Below are positions 1 through 9,940 of a DNA stretch of 64,000 nucleotides, one piece after another. The notes under the pieces are model-generated. The model did no database searches. It had not been told where the DNA came from and saw nothing but the letters and a program-made list of their open reading frames with translations. Positions within the stretch are counted from its first letter, which is position 1. Every line of letters starts with the position of its first letter. This stretch comes from Archegozetes longisetosus. Its lineage: Eukaryota > Arthropoda > Arachnida > Sarcoptiformes > Trhypochthoniidae. The translations under genes were made by a program, and so were the position numbers. Location of the stretch: contig JAEMBT020000006.1 of NCBI GenBank assembly GCA_018873245.2, forward strand, positions 11,788,387 through 11,852,386, written 5' to 3'.

Positions 1-114
1 TGGTTAGCTCAATCAGGCACTCTTCAAAGCTTTACTTTCAGTCAAATGTATAACTTGAAGCCTGAAAGCTCTGATGTCTTAAAAAAGAGGAACACTAAAA
101 ACATTGACAGCTAA
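1..114 (+). CDS. C-terminal end of an unidentified protein (partial)
   Basis: An open frame runs from the first base of the window to a TAA at 112-114 and gives the last 37 residues of a protein (begins WLAQSGTLQSF, ends NTKNIDS). The piece is mixed polar and hydrophobic, then lysine-rich, and matches no family I can name. It lies tail-to-tail with sec13, whose stop is at 330. Such a short open frame could be chance. I favour a real terminal exon because the codon mix is coding-like and it sits convergent to a real gene. Confidence 0.4.
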   Translation, partial: WLAQSGTLQSFTFSQMYNLKPESSDVLKKRNTKNIDS

Positions 115-329
115 CATATTTCGAAGTTTATTGATTCCAATAACTATAAAATTATTTATTTTGAATTATTTACAGTTAAATTATATAAACCTTGACTCAA
201 TTAAAGCAAGAGTTAGATAGAGTTACGACAAAAAGATATACAAGAAATTTAGAATTGAATCAAAGTTAATAAAAAGGTTGCTTTGAATACAAAAAATTGA
301 AACAAACTAAAAAGTGAAAAGAAAATAAT

Positions 330-1463
330 TTAATTGTTCTTATTTCCAGTCATATCGCTAATACAAATCCAATTAGAATCATAATTTTCTTTCCAAAGAC
401 TAACTTTGTTGTCGCCTCCGGAGACGGCGAGAATATTGCCCATGATAGACCAGGACACGTGCCAGACCACATCATCAAATGTATATAAGATTTTATAACT
501 CCAGTTATTACTATTCGGTCCGTCCATAGTATTTGTCCATATAATTACTCTTCTGTCTTGAGAACAACTAGCGATATAGCTCTTTGGTAAACCTATACTC
601 GGAGCCCAACCAACATCTCTGACCCAATCAGAGTGTGCCTCAAGTTTTTGTTCTTCGATCCATTTCTCATCGGTCTCATCATATTTCCAAATTTTGACCA
701 AATTATCACAACCGCCGCTGACAAAGCGCTTAACTATTTGTTTGTTTTGTGGTTCGGATTGATATAAAGTGTTTGGAGGTATAGCTGGTGCCCAACTAAC
801 GGCATTGCAGCCGATCGAATGGGCATTACTTATCTTCTTAGCTTCCCAAATGCCATCGCCTGTAATGACAATAATTTATGTAATAATTAGAATTCACTTT
901 AAATCATATTAGAATAAGAGATGAGTTAAAGGCGACTAATTATAGTCTAATTTATGCACTCTATCTGTCTTTAATGCTTATTAACTGAATAAAAGCATTG
1001 AAGAAAAGGTGAGTGCAATCAAAGAGATATATCATAAAATCAATTGTATTATACCCTGACTAGACAGGACTGATATGGCACCGTCGGAAGAACCACAAGC
1101 GAGCATAAGTCCGAAGTCTTGTGGCGCCCAACAGACCGAGTTGACACTGGAGTCATGATTGGAGTGTTCGTAAACTTTTTCCCACTGATTGGCGGCAACT
1201 TCTTTCCAAATAATGACTTTTTTGTCATAAGAACACGAGGCTAATAGATTGGAGAACTTTGGATGCGCCCAAGCCAACTGCCAAACGGGTCCCTCGTGTC
1301 CAACAAGAGTCGCTAATAGTTTTTGCGAACCATTTGTGATCTCGAATATTTTGACGGTTCTGTCTGACGAACACGTGGCCAATCGGGTCCCGTAATAGTC
1401 CATCTGCGCATCGTGGATCATATCATCGTGTGATGTGTCCACTTGTGATAGGATTGACACCAT
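330..1463 (-). CDS. Sec13: Sec13, WD40 subunit of COPII coat and nuclear pore
   Basis: Two exons: 1463-1055 and 859-330, with an intron 1054-860 that begins GTATAA and ends CAG. Joined, they encode 312 residues, close to the roughly 320 of animal Sec13. The protein is a six-repeat WD40 propeller and the match is very strong: the N-terminus carries [20 protein letters not shown], the middle GHEGPVWQ and [12 protein letters not shown], and the C-terminal part [20 protein letters not shown] and [16 protein letters not shown]. In animals Sec13 pairs with Sec31 in the outer COPII cage on ER-derived vesicles and with Nup proteins in the Y-complex of the nuclear pore. The start is the ATG at 1463-1461, in the conserved position of the family. 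A possible poly(A) signal (AATAAA on the minus strand) lies at 160-155. Confidence 0.95.
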
Positions 1464-2704
1464 TTGTGACGATTATTAACAATTACTTTACTAATGATTC
1501 AATTTTTCTTTTAATGATGTGTTTTAGCGGTGAATAAAGAGAAGTGATTTCGTGGAAGTCCTTATGTATTGTTCTGGTTTCCCATTTAATTTGACGCTTA
1601 TTTTCTATAGAATTTTTGCACCAATTGTACAGCACTTTTATTGATATAAAAATGCTTACGAACTCAAGTTTCTTACAGATAATACGTTCAATAAAATTGA
1701 TTATAAATACGTTAACAGCTATACTGGCAACCGTAACACATAAGCGTTTCTAAATGCAAATGAATGACAAATTTAAGGTGAGTGCAGAAGTTATTAATGA
1801 AAGTCTGAAAGCAAACACAAACTGGTTTAAACGCTTTATTTAAAAGTAGCCCAGAGTGTTAAGTAGTCATTTGGAGAAACACAAGTTTAATGTGACTGTT
1901 TTATTTAATAAAAGGGTTAAAAGTCCAGATTTAGCAAAACAGAAGTATGTCTTATGCTTAATAATAATAATTAAGCGAATTAATTATATAAAATTGTATA
2001 ATTAGACCCTTGGCCAGAACACAAAACTCTAGTTCTCGTGTTTGTTGAAGGTATGCCAAAGAGGAAAAAAGTTTTTTGTAATGATTGCTCTCTTAAAATA
2101 ATAGTTATAGTGAGAATGCATTGGCATGAATATTACTGTTGGCAATAGATATAACACTATAAGCATTAAGTAGTATTAGCACTTGAGTTGAACAAATTTT
2201 TGTGCCTTAATTGCCAATAAGTTGCCAATCATCATAACGCACATCATCACATTCTTAGTATCCTATTTAGGCAATTAACTCAAGTAACACAATCAAATAT
2301 CCTTGAAATACATTAACAAATTAGATGGAAAGAGAAATGTTTTCCAATTATTCATCTGTGATGCGATGACTTTACAAGTTATTTGATGTTTGAAGGCTTT
2401 CATGTTGTACGTAGGTTTAGGTTAGACTAAAAAATAGTTAATACTATGAAAAATTTGATCTATTATTATAATGCGATGTATTGGTCTTCACGCACCAACT
2501 GTCATGAATAGATGAACTATTGTTAATAAGTTGTGACTTTGCATTTGTGTTGCAAATATTTCAATAGAATTGTTGGCATTCTGTAAAAGTCCCTATTTTG
2601 TAAAAAAAAACTTGCCTTCGAAGTTTACTTTATAAGCCATTTGAAAATTCTATTCAAACTTTCTCATTTGTTACCATCAAAAACCAATTCCAAAAATCAC
2701 AGTT
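1464..2704. other. Intergenic region between sec13 and galectin
   Basis: AT-rich spacer between two divergently transcribed genes, so it should contain both promoters. I see no ORF of note and no repeat shared with the rest of the window. The TATA-like site of the galectin gene is at its right end. Confidence 0.5.
2631..2637 (+). promoter_or_regulatory. TATA-like box of the galectin gene
   Basis: TATAAGC lies 74 bases before the galectin ATG. That spacing leaves about 40-45 bases of 5' untranslated leader if transcription starts 30 bases downstream. This is a position and motif argument only. Confidence 0.35.
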
Positions 2705-3838
2705 ATGTCCGATTCAGAAGACTTTGCCACAAAAATCATTAAAAGGCCATTTATACCATTTTGGGAAATAATCCAATCGGGTGTAGATGTTGGCACTTGT
2801 ATTATTGTGAAGGGAAGAGTTCCCCGATTTGCCAATCAATTTGTTTTCAACTTTATTGTTGGTCAAGAGATCAGTGCCTACGCTCGCGATTGTGCAGATA
2901 TTGCTCTTCAGTTCAATCCACGTTTCGATGACGAAGGATTAGTTGCTAATAATAGTAGAATCAGAACCTATTGGGGTATTGACGAAAAACATAGAAAAGA
3001 GTTTCCGTTTGCGCGAAACCAATGGTTTGAAGTCAAGTTTCTCTTCAAAGAGTCATTCATTAAGATTTTTGTTGATGGCAAACAGTTTGCTCTATATCTG
3101 CATCGAATTCCATATCAATACATCGGTATATTCAGTATCGAAGGCGATGTTGAAGTCGAATCAGTTGTGTTCGCCAGAGATTGTATTAATCAAATCGTTG
3201 AACGACGAATTAAGCAAAAGTCCGATCAAACGATATCTAATGGCGAGGAGAAGGCTATCAAGAGATCATCGCCTGACTTTAAAATGATAAGTGAGGCTGA
3301 GATTAAGCAGCAAATTGATTATAACTTCAACATGTATGCGAGTCAGCACTCGATTGTTGACAATATGGTATACAATCAGAAGACTATTTACAACCCTCCG
3401 CTTCCATTCACTCATCAAATTTTCAATGGCTTGAAGACTGGCATGATTATCATAATTAACGGTCAGACAAAACTGGATCCACTGGAGTTTAAGGTTCGCT
3501 TGCAAGGACGTCCTGGTCCTGCAGTTATTCCCGATATAGCCCTCAGTTTGAATGTTTTGTTTGATAAAAACCAAATAACTCGTAAGTGTTTTATTGATGG
3601 TGAGTGGGTTAAGGAGGAAAGTAATACTCCGTTTTGGCCGTTCAAGAATAATAAATCTGATCAATATTTCGAGCTTAAAATACAAGTCGATTCAAATAGA
3701 TTTGTTATCACTTTTAATGGTATTTATTTCACTGAGTATGTATCGCGTATAGAAGATTACGAATCGGCAAACATGCTGGAAATCGAAGGCGATATCAATA
3801 TTATTTATGTTAAGTTTGACGCTTGTGAAGTTAATTAA
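2705..3838 (+). CDS. Tandem-repeat galectin with two carbohydrate-recognition domains
   Basis: Intronless, 377 residues, starting at ATG 2705. No signal peptide, as usual for galectins, which are cytosolic and secreted non-classically. CRD1 spans about residues 15-160. It keeps most of the beta-galactoside signature: N71-P72-R73, an Asn after strand 5 (VANN), Trp90 and Glu94 before the PF motif. The usual first His (HxNPR) is Gln69. A basic, polar linker of about 60 residues follows. CRD2 spans about residues 225-377. There the signature is largely gone (SLNVLF in place of HFNPRF), although the Trp (GEWVKEE) and the fold pattern remain. I infer that CRD1 may still bind glycans and CRD2 probably does not bind galactosides in the standard way. 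A poly(A) signal AATAAA lies at 3897-3902. Confidence 0.88.
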   Translation: MSDSEDFATKIIKRPFIPFWEIIQSGVDVGTCIIVKGRVPRFANQFVFNFIVGQEISAYARDCADIALQFNPRFDDEGLVANNSRIRTYWGIDEKHRKEFPFARNQWFEVKFLFKESFIKIFVDGKQFALYLHRIPYQYIGIFSIEGDVEVESVVFARDCINQIVERRIKQKSDQTISNGEEKAIKRSSPDFKMISEAEIKQQIDYNFNMYASQHSIVDNMVYNQKTIYNPPLPFTHQIFNGLKTGMIIIINGQTKLDPLEFKVRLQGRPGPAVIPDIALSLNVLFDKNQITRKCFIDGEWVKEESNTPFWPFKNNKSDQYFELKIQVDSNRFVITFNGIYFTEYVSRIEDYESANMLEIEGDINIIYVKFDACEVN

Positions 3839-5032
3839 GTTCTATCTGTATATCTTTCTATCACATAAGTTATCAAACCTTAACAGCTCTAAATTTAATA
3901 AAGTCATAAATTAAGTTATCTTGCTCTCTGTCTTAGATGTCATGAAATGACATATCCGTAAACGGAAAGTCCGCCTTAGCTCATCAATAACATCAGTGTG
4001 GAAATATTTATTTGATCAAAAAAGTTTAATTTACTTAAATAGTTCATTTCAATCACGTCTTAACTCTTCATTTGAACGATGCAGTTTGATCCCAAGCGTG
4101 TGATTGCTTGATAACTTTGCAAAAACATTCATAGCAAACAAGTTCGTATTCTTGATGTCAATTAATCATAATTTGTGAAAATATTTACCTGCCATGTCAA
4201 CGTTCAAATTAAAAAGTTCAAACTCACGTTAATGTATATGTTTATATGAGGTATGTAGAAAACGAGATCATTTTCAGATATCTAGTTCTGTTTTCGGTGC
4301 TAAGACTTTCACACATTATTGTACATTTAAAACTAATAATCTTTGATGGCAACCAGAGGTGATGGGCTATCATAGCATGCTTTTCATCAGGTCATAATAT
4401 CTTTAGATAAGAACAAACTTATTGAATGTTCAATATGGCAATCAAAGCAAATTAGAAATCAAATCTAGCGACAAAATGATGCTCATGACAGGTAGGTTGA
4501 CGTAGCGACGGCCTCTATTTTGCTGCTATCAAGGATTATTAAGCATTGAAGCGCCTGTTTATTTTATCTAATATTCACTTACTGTACTAATGATAAATAA
4601 ATAGTTGAACTAAAACTTCTCTCAAAGTGTTATAATGATGTTTTGGAATCTAACAAATAGTTGTTTAAGTCTGAAAATTGTTATCTTGAATGAAAGATTT
4701 ATCATGATTTTAGCATAACGTTAGCCTTATTTTAATTGAGTGACATATTTTCACTTGGAAATCGTTACGCTTTCATAATTGCTGATTAACAAAAAAGTAA
4801 CATTTTCAGGTGCGAATACGAGTTAATAATTAATAGAAATTAATCTTAAGTGTAATTGATAAGAAATTCTTAGTCACGTTTAGCGAATAAAACTTATAAA
4901 AATTAATATGAAATATTCGTGATCTGCAAATTGTTATGAGATAAAAGATGTAATAATAAGTTGGAGGTTTAAACATAAACAAATTACAAGTTTGAAATTT
5001 GATCAGGGTCGAAAGAGTTTATTTTTAAAATC
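3839..5032. other. Intergenic region between galectin and copine (convergent)
   Basis: Holds the 3' ends of two convergent genes. Apart from the galectin poly(A) signal near 3897 I see only AT-rich unique-looking sequence. Confidence 0.4.
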
Positions 5033-6691
5033 TTAATTTATCTGTTGTGAACTTAATTGTAAATATTCAGAATACTGATCTGGTATCTGATTAAGAACGC
5101 CGCGCACTAGTTTATCGACCAATTTATGCCAATCAACGCTTTGTTCACTGCAGTAGTTTTGTGTTGAGATGAACTGATAAAATTAAATTAAAAGCTATTT
5201 CAAGTCTTAATTTGAATAGAGATTCAATTGAACAAATACCTGAAAGTTATTTCTTGAGTTTACTTTCTTCTTATGAGTCAATGAATAGATTAAATCTTGA
5301 GTTTTTTCATCTGAATTTTTACTATTCATGTCTATAATCACAATAGAAATAGGTTTAGAGTGAGTTTCATCTAGAACCAGATCGAGAGTCTTCAACGTTT
5401 CACAATTGACTTCTGAAGTCATTATAAGTAGAATGAAATAATCTAGATGTTTGTTGCACTCATTCTTTTGAATTTGTTCGATCCATTCCAGCGTTTGATT
5501 GATTGTAGGCTCAAAGTTTACAATTTTCAAATTTTTACGTTTCGGTATCGGTTTTACTAATTCGAGGGTTTGCTCATAATTTTCAATCAAGCTTTCAACA
5601 CTTTCAAAATACTCGTTCAATTTGTTGAGCTGATAATAATCAGTCGACTGGTTATCAGGAAATATAGCACCAAAACCAGAGGCTGACAAAAGTTTTTGAT
5701 GATCGTATTGGTTGATTATACCAGCAAAGCTTCTTATAATTAGTTTACAAATATTTGCTTGGCTAGTGCTTTGATCGGTACCCTCTACTGAATTCATCGA
5801 GTCATGATATGCTAAAAGAGACGAAAAATCTAAAGATATTTTAAGGTGAAATTGGGATCCATTTCTTAGATAATCCATGAATGATTTTTCCTCAACCGTT
5901 TCAATTGAATTTAATGATATTATACCAGAATTTTCGTATGATTTCAAGTTTTCAACCAATTTATCTGGATTAACCAGTCCATAATTATTAGCATCCGAAG
6001 GGCCAGTAAGTAATTGTTCTAAAGTGGTCGAGAAAGTACCGATTAATTCATCTTGTTTGTTGCGATCCCAATCGTAACAATCAAATTGTAGTTTCATTTG
6101 AAGATCAGAATCGCAAAGAGTTTTAACTCGAATCTTAATGGGTAGCCAAACGGGAGAAAGAGTTTCTTTTACGATCTCGCTTTTGTAGACTTCAGTTAAG
6201 TCACCATTTCTGTCTACTTTGGAAATCACAAGATATGGATCTGATTGACCAAATATGTCTTTCTTATCAAGATTTTTGCCACTCAATTGCATAGCCACTG
6301 CTCGTTTAGAAGCTTCAACTTCTTTGATAGCGATTAATAGTTTACCTACTTTTTCATTGCCTGACTTAATGGACTTCATTGTAAAACCATCTTTTGCTGT
6401 GGCTAACTCTACAAAAGAGATAATTGATTCTCCAATCTTCTGCTGATCATTCCCCACGCGATAGACATCAAACCTGAGAGTTTGTATTTCGTAGAACTTG
6501 AAGGCAACTATAAACTTTTTTTGCCAGTCTGGATTGAAGTGATCATCACTAATTTCTGTGTTATCTATTTCAACAAAATCAGCATTGGTTCCGTTCTTCA
6601 TCAAAACAGTACATCGCGTAGAATACTGTGTATTTGAAGATTTCAATCCTCGAGCTGATAACTTTATAATCATTTGAGACATAGCAAACAT
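5033..6691 (-). CDS. Copine-like protein: two C2 domains plus vWA-type copine domain
   Basis: Two exons: 6691-5240 and 5173-5033, with a 66-nt GT-AG intron. Product about 530 residues, the usual copine length. C2A covers about residues 1-115, C2B 120-255 and the copine (vWA) domain 275-520. Copines are Ca2+-dependent phospholipid-binding proteins that move to membranes. C2B keeps the acidic Ca2+ loops (DIFGQSDPY, YDWDRNKQDE). C2A has lost the first-loop aspartates (SSNTQYSTR). The vWA domain keeps the fold (YFILLIMTS, KPISIVII) but its metal site is eroded (DFSSL for DFTxS, TSE for TDG). The second exon restores the family C-terminus (NQIPDQYSEYL), which confirms the splice. An upstream in-frame TTG at 6712 is not used here; the first ATG is at 6691 and a second at 6682. 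Confidence 0.88.
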
Positions 6692-8678
6692 TTTAAAGCA
6701 ATTGAATTCCAACTAAGCGTTTAAATATTCATAAAATTTGAACTAAAATGAGTGGCGTTAAGGAAACAATTAATAGATTTCAAGCTTATGATGACTTGTG
6801 AGAAGTGTTATCTGTTGTGCAACAAGTATTGAAGCAATTTTCTTATCTAAGGATTATTCACTATTGTTTGAATGACAATCAAAACTATTGTGCTGTTCAT
6901 TTGTTAAATTTTTTGTTCACTCATATCGATTTCCTTTAATCAGGATCAGGGAAATATGTTCCGGAGAGATAACCTGTTTTGAAGTATAAAAGTTAAAATT
7001 TTTGTCTCGTCAGAATGTAGATCAGACATAAAAACAACGCGAGCTCAATGATTTTTAATTTGGTTCAGAAGTCAATATCACCAAAGTGTCTGATTTCTAT
7101 GAATCAAGTATAACATTTAATCGTAACTAAAACGATGGAAACTGGCAACTTGTCATCAATCAAAACTAAAATTTAGTTTCTTAGTTTAAAATTATACTTT
7201 CAAATCAGAAATAAGTGAATTTTATTGAATTTTAAATTATCAGATACTGAAATTTACACATTTATGATGTGATATTTTGTTCACTATCAGACAAAATATC
7301 GTTATCTCATGCAGTTAAGTATAGTTACGGAACTTAAGACCTAGAAAAGCTGTATTCAGCTCTTAAATAACAATCTCTAATGAGCTGCTTGAGGAAACAA
7401 CTTTATAGACAGTCACATGTGATGAGAAAAACTTAATCATATTTAACCACAACTTTCTATGAAGTCTAATTGAATCAGTAATTATATCGCAACCTAAAAG
7501 GAAAAATTAATATAAATGAATGAGTAAAAAATGCTGATGAAGTCGATCGTATAAACATATAGTATTTGGCTTAATGTATTTCAGACAACACGTCAAATTC
7601 TCAGAAAGTTAATATTTTTCTTAAAGACAAAATTGGTTTTAGTTTAAAACTTTGCCCGAGTTGCTATATTTGGCGCAAGCCTTACGTTACATTTAAAATA
7701 ATAGGTTAGGTAAACACTTTTATGCTATTTTTCAGTTGTCAGTACTGCCGTAGCCAGTGGGAGCTAGGGGACTATAGCCCCTGAAGATTTTTTAAAATTC
7801 AAGTGTAAGTCTGTAATGAAAAGATCTTACACAAAACTTTGACTTATCAATCGATTACTTATCGTTAAACGTTAATGAATGGTTCGAAACTAATTAACAT
7901 ATTTTAATGTGAATACGCGTTTACCTTAGCAAGTTAGAGCATTCAATTTCTTAAACTTTTAGCCCCCCTTCAGAACAAAGACCTGGCTACGGTTCTGCTT
8001 TCAGTTAGAGTGAATTACTCATTACATGCAATAATAAAGGGAGAACAAATTTGCCAAAAATTTTTGGTTATAGTCATTTTATGGTTTGATATTGTTGAAG
8101 CAAGAACTCATAGTTTAGTTAGGTTTCGAATTATGTTAACTCAGCTGTCTTTAAGCGTGAGTTAAGTGATTTTACGAAATGTACGCAACCCCGAGTGCCA
8201 AACTTGTAAAGTTTTATTGGGAAGCTTGTGCATCGAGAATACAAGGGTATAAGACGACTAAAACCAAACCTTCTCCATTAATGAATGAGTATTGACGATA
8301 AGACTATTCAAATTTAATTTTCAATAAAATCTTGTTGAGCCCTTCCTGTAAATTCAAATTAATTTGAACTAACTGTGACAGTTAAAGTATCTAGAATCGC
8401 AAGATGGGGCTCGTTTGTCGATCCGCTAAGTCATAGGATGTTGAAATTTCAAGGATTAACTTACCTATACCGCAGTTGTACAAACGACAATTTGCATTAG
8501 ATATAGTACAGGTATTGAACAGATAGTGTACGATAAAAAACAAGTTATTTCAATATCTAACGTCACGAATATGACATATTCATCCTGTTATTTACCCAAC
8601 TTGTTTTAAATTTCTCACGTACTTTTTAAACATACGGAATATTCAGGATTTGCTATTCGTATCAATTATAGTCTTGAG
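6692..8678. other. Intergenic region upstream of the TIMP-like gene
   Basis: About 2 kb of AT-rich sequence without a gene. It contains one recognisable repeat, the small inverted-repeat element at 7743-7996. The rest looks unique. Confidence 0.4.
7743..7996. mobile_element. Short non-autonomous element with GCCGTAGCCAG ends
   Basis: The left end reads GCCGTAGCCAG followed by a G-rich block (GGGAGCTAGGGG). The right end is the inverse, a C-rich block (AGCCCCCC) followed by CTGGCTACGGTTCTG. The inside is AT-rich and non-coding, about 250 bp in all. A diverged left half recurs at 37750-37880 and a third similar end at 47050-47070. CGTAGCC ends with a G-rich subterminal block are common among hAT-type non-autonomous elements, and a hAT transposase relic lies at 53 kb, but the link is inference. 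I could not define a clean 8-bp target duplication. Confidence 0.5.
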
Positions 8679-8687
8679 TATAAATAA
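8679..8687 (+). promoter_or_regulatory. TATA box of the TIMP-like gene
   Basis: TATAAATAA stands 99 bases before the ATG at 8778, a standard position for a TATA box with a leader of about 70 bases. Confidence 0.5.
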
Positions 8688-8777
8688 TAACCCGAGTAAT
8701 CCGTTTTGAGACATACACAAGTTTATTTAAGTCGTATTAATTACTTCTCGATTATTTGTGAGCTGATAAGGAAAAAA

Positions 8778-9212
8778 ATGAAACTATTAGTTGTATTAGT
8801 ATTCATTGGTCTGGTATCCCTTTCGATTGCATGTAAATGCATGGTCCAATCTGTTGAAAAGTATTATTGCCAGTCAGAATTCGCTTGCAAAATTAAAGTT
8901 AAGTCTGAAAAACATACAACTGAAGATCAACTCCAAGCCTGGTATGATATTGATGTCATCGAATGCTACAAATCAGATGAAAAGACAAAATCGGCTTTCA
9001 AATCAGGTCGTATTTGGACAGCAGAAAATAGTGCTGCTTGTGGTCGATACTTCGAACCTAATCAGGAGTATATTATCACTGGAAGTGTCGAATCAAACGG
9101 CGAAAAAGCGAGAACACATTCATGCACATATGGTAAAAGTGTGAAAGAAATTGACTCGATTGAAACTGAGAAACAGTTTTTCGAAAAGGGATATAAATCT
9201 GTTTCATGTTAA
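8778..9212 (+). CDS. Secreted TIMP-like netrin (NTR) domain protein
   Basis: Intronless, 144 residues from ATG 8778; an upstream in-frame TTG at 8706 only extends the open frame. Residues 1-18 are a clear signal peptide (MKLLVVLVFIGLVSLSIA). Predicted cleavage leaves a mature N-terminus Cys19-Lys-Cys21. TIMPs inhibit metalloproteases by chelating the catalytic zinc with the amino group of exactly such an N-terminal CxC, so inhibitory capacity is plausible. Eight cysteines (19, 21, 31, 37, 63, 88, 116, 144) fit one NTR domain with an extra pair. The C-terminal TIMP subdomain is absent, as in many invertebrate members. It lies tail-to-tail with the RING-CH gene, 185 bases apart. A poly(A) signal AATAAA is at 9356-9361. 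Other secreted NTR proteins are an alternative. Confidence 0.75.
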   Translation: MKLLVVLVFIGLVSLSIACKCMVQSVEKYYCQSEFACKIKVKSEKHTTEDQLQAWYDIDVIECYKSDEKTKSAFKSGRIWTAENSAACGRYFEPNQEYIITGSVESNGEKARTHSCTYGKSVKEIDSIETEKQFFEKGYKSVSC

Positions 9213-9397
9213 AAGACTTACTCAGCAGTTTTTATTATAAAAATCAAATGTTTGATTAATATTTTTTGATACACCTTAAAATACTATATAAAGACATGTT
9301 AAAACTCATTGATAGCGTTCGTATTTCTTATGAAATCTAATTTTTCGCTTTTATCAATAAAAATCAAATAAAATTAGAGCAATTGAAACTTTTCTCA

Positions 9398-9940
9398 CTA
9401 TTTAACAACTTTGACTTTTTGGAGTTGAGGCAGTTCAGTGATAACAATAAAGGAATGATTAGTTCTCCATTTCTTATATGTAGTCCACAAATGAAACCAA
9501 AAGCCAAAGAGTGAGACTACAACAGCAACACTAAAGGTAATGTAACCAGCCAAAAGCCATGCTTGCAAAACAAAATTCAAATTTTCATCGTTCAATTTAC
9601 TTTTGGTCTCAACGATGCCTTCGTACGCCACATATGAGAGGAAGCAATAGATAGTGATGCCGAGAGAGACGTACTGCCAGACACCACGTTCTTCGCGCAA
9701 GTAATGTATGACATTCTTCAGTTTTTTCTTATATAGAAGCCCGATGTATGTTGAATTACATATATTACACAAATCTGTTCCTTTAATAACCATCCAATTT
9801 GCCAAACATTCTCGATGAACATAAGCAGCAGTTCCGCTACAGTTACAAGGAATTAATAAATTGTCTTTACTGTCATTTTCGAGACATATTCGGCACTGAT
9901 TAATTGGTTTTTCGTCACTACTATTCAAGCCTTCAGACAT
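9398..9940 (-). CDS. Membrane-bound RING-CH (MARCH-type) E3 ubiquitin ligase
   Basis: Intronless, 180 residues, ATG at 9940-9938. Residues 16-61 form a RING-variant finger with C4HC3 spacing: C16, C19, C32, C34, H42, C45, C58, C61, including the typical CRICLE start and a CNCSGTAAYVHRECL core. Two hydrophobic segments follow at about residues 90-110 and 127-150, the layout of MARCH proteins. In those proteins the finger faces the cytosol and directs ubiquitination of other membrane proteins in the endosomal or secretory system. The substrate cannot be told from sequence. The C-terminal tail is short and basic. Confidence 0.88.
   Translation of the reverse strand: MSEGLNSSDEKPINQCRICLENDSKDNLLIPCNCSGTAAYVHRECLANWMVIKGTDLCNICNSTYIGLLYKKKLKNVIHYLREERGVWQYVSLGITIYCFLSYVAYEGIVETKSKLNDENLNFVLQAWLLAGYITFSVAVVVSLFGFWFHLWTTYKKWRTNHSFIVITELPQLQKVKVVK

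Noticed and set aside
2943..3685. Overlapping ORFs on both strands inside the galectin gene
   Set aside because: Out of frame with the galectin, no family features; shadows of a real coding exon.
7880..7895. GGTTCGAAACT resembling a tRNA T-loop
   Set aside because: No acceptor stem or anticodon arm can be folded around it; no tRNA was found in the window.
8706..8777. N-terminal extension of the TIMP-like protein
   Set aside because: Depends on a TTG start; the ATG at 8778 begins a proper signal peptide.
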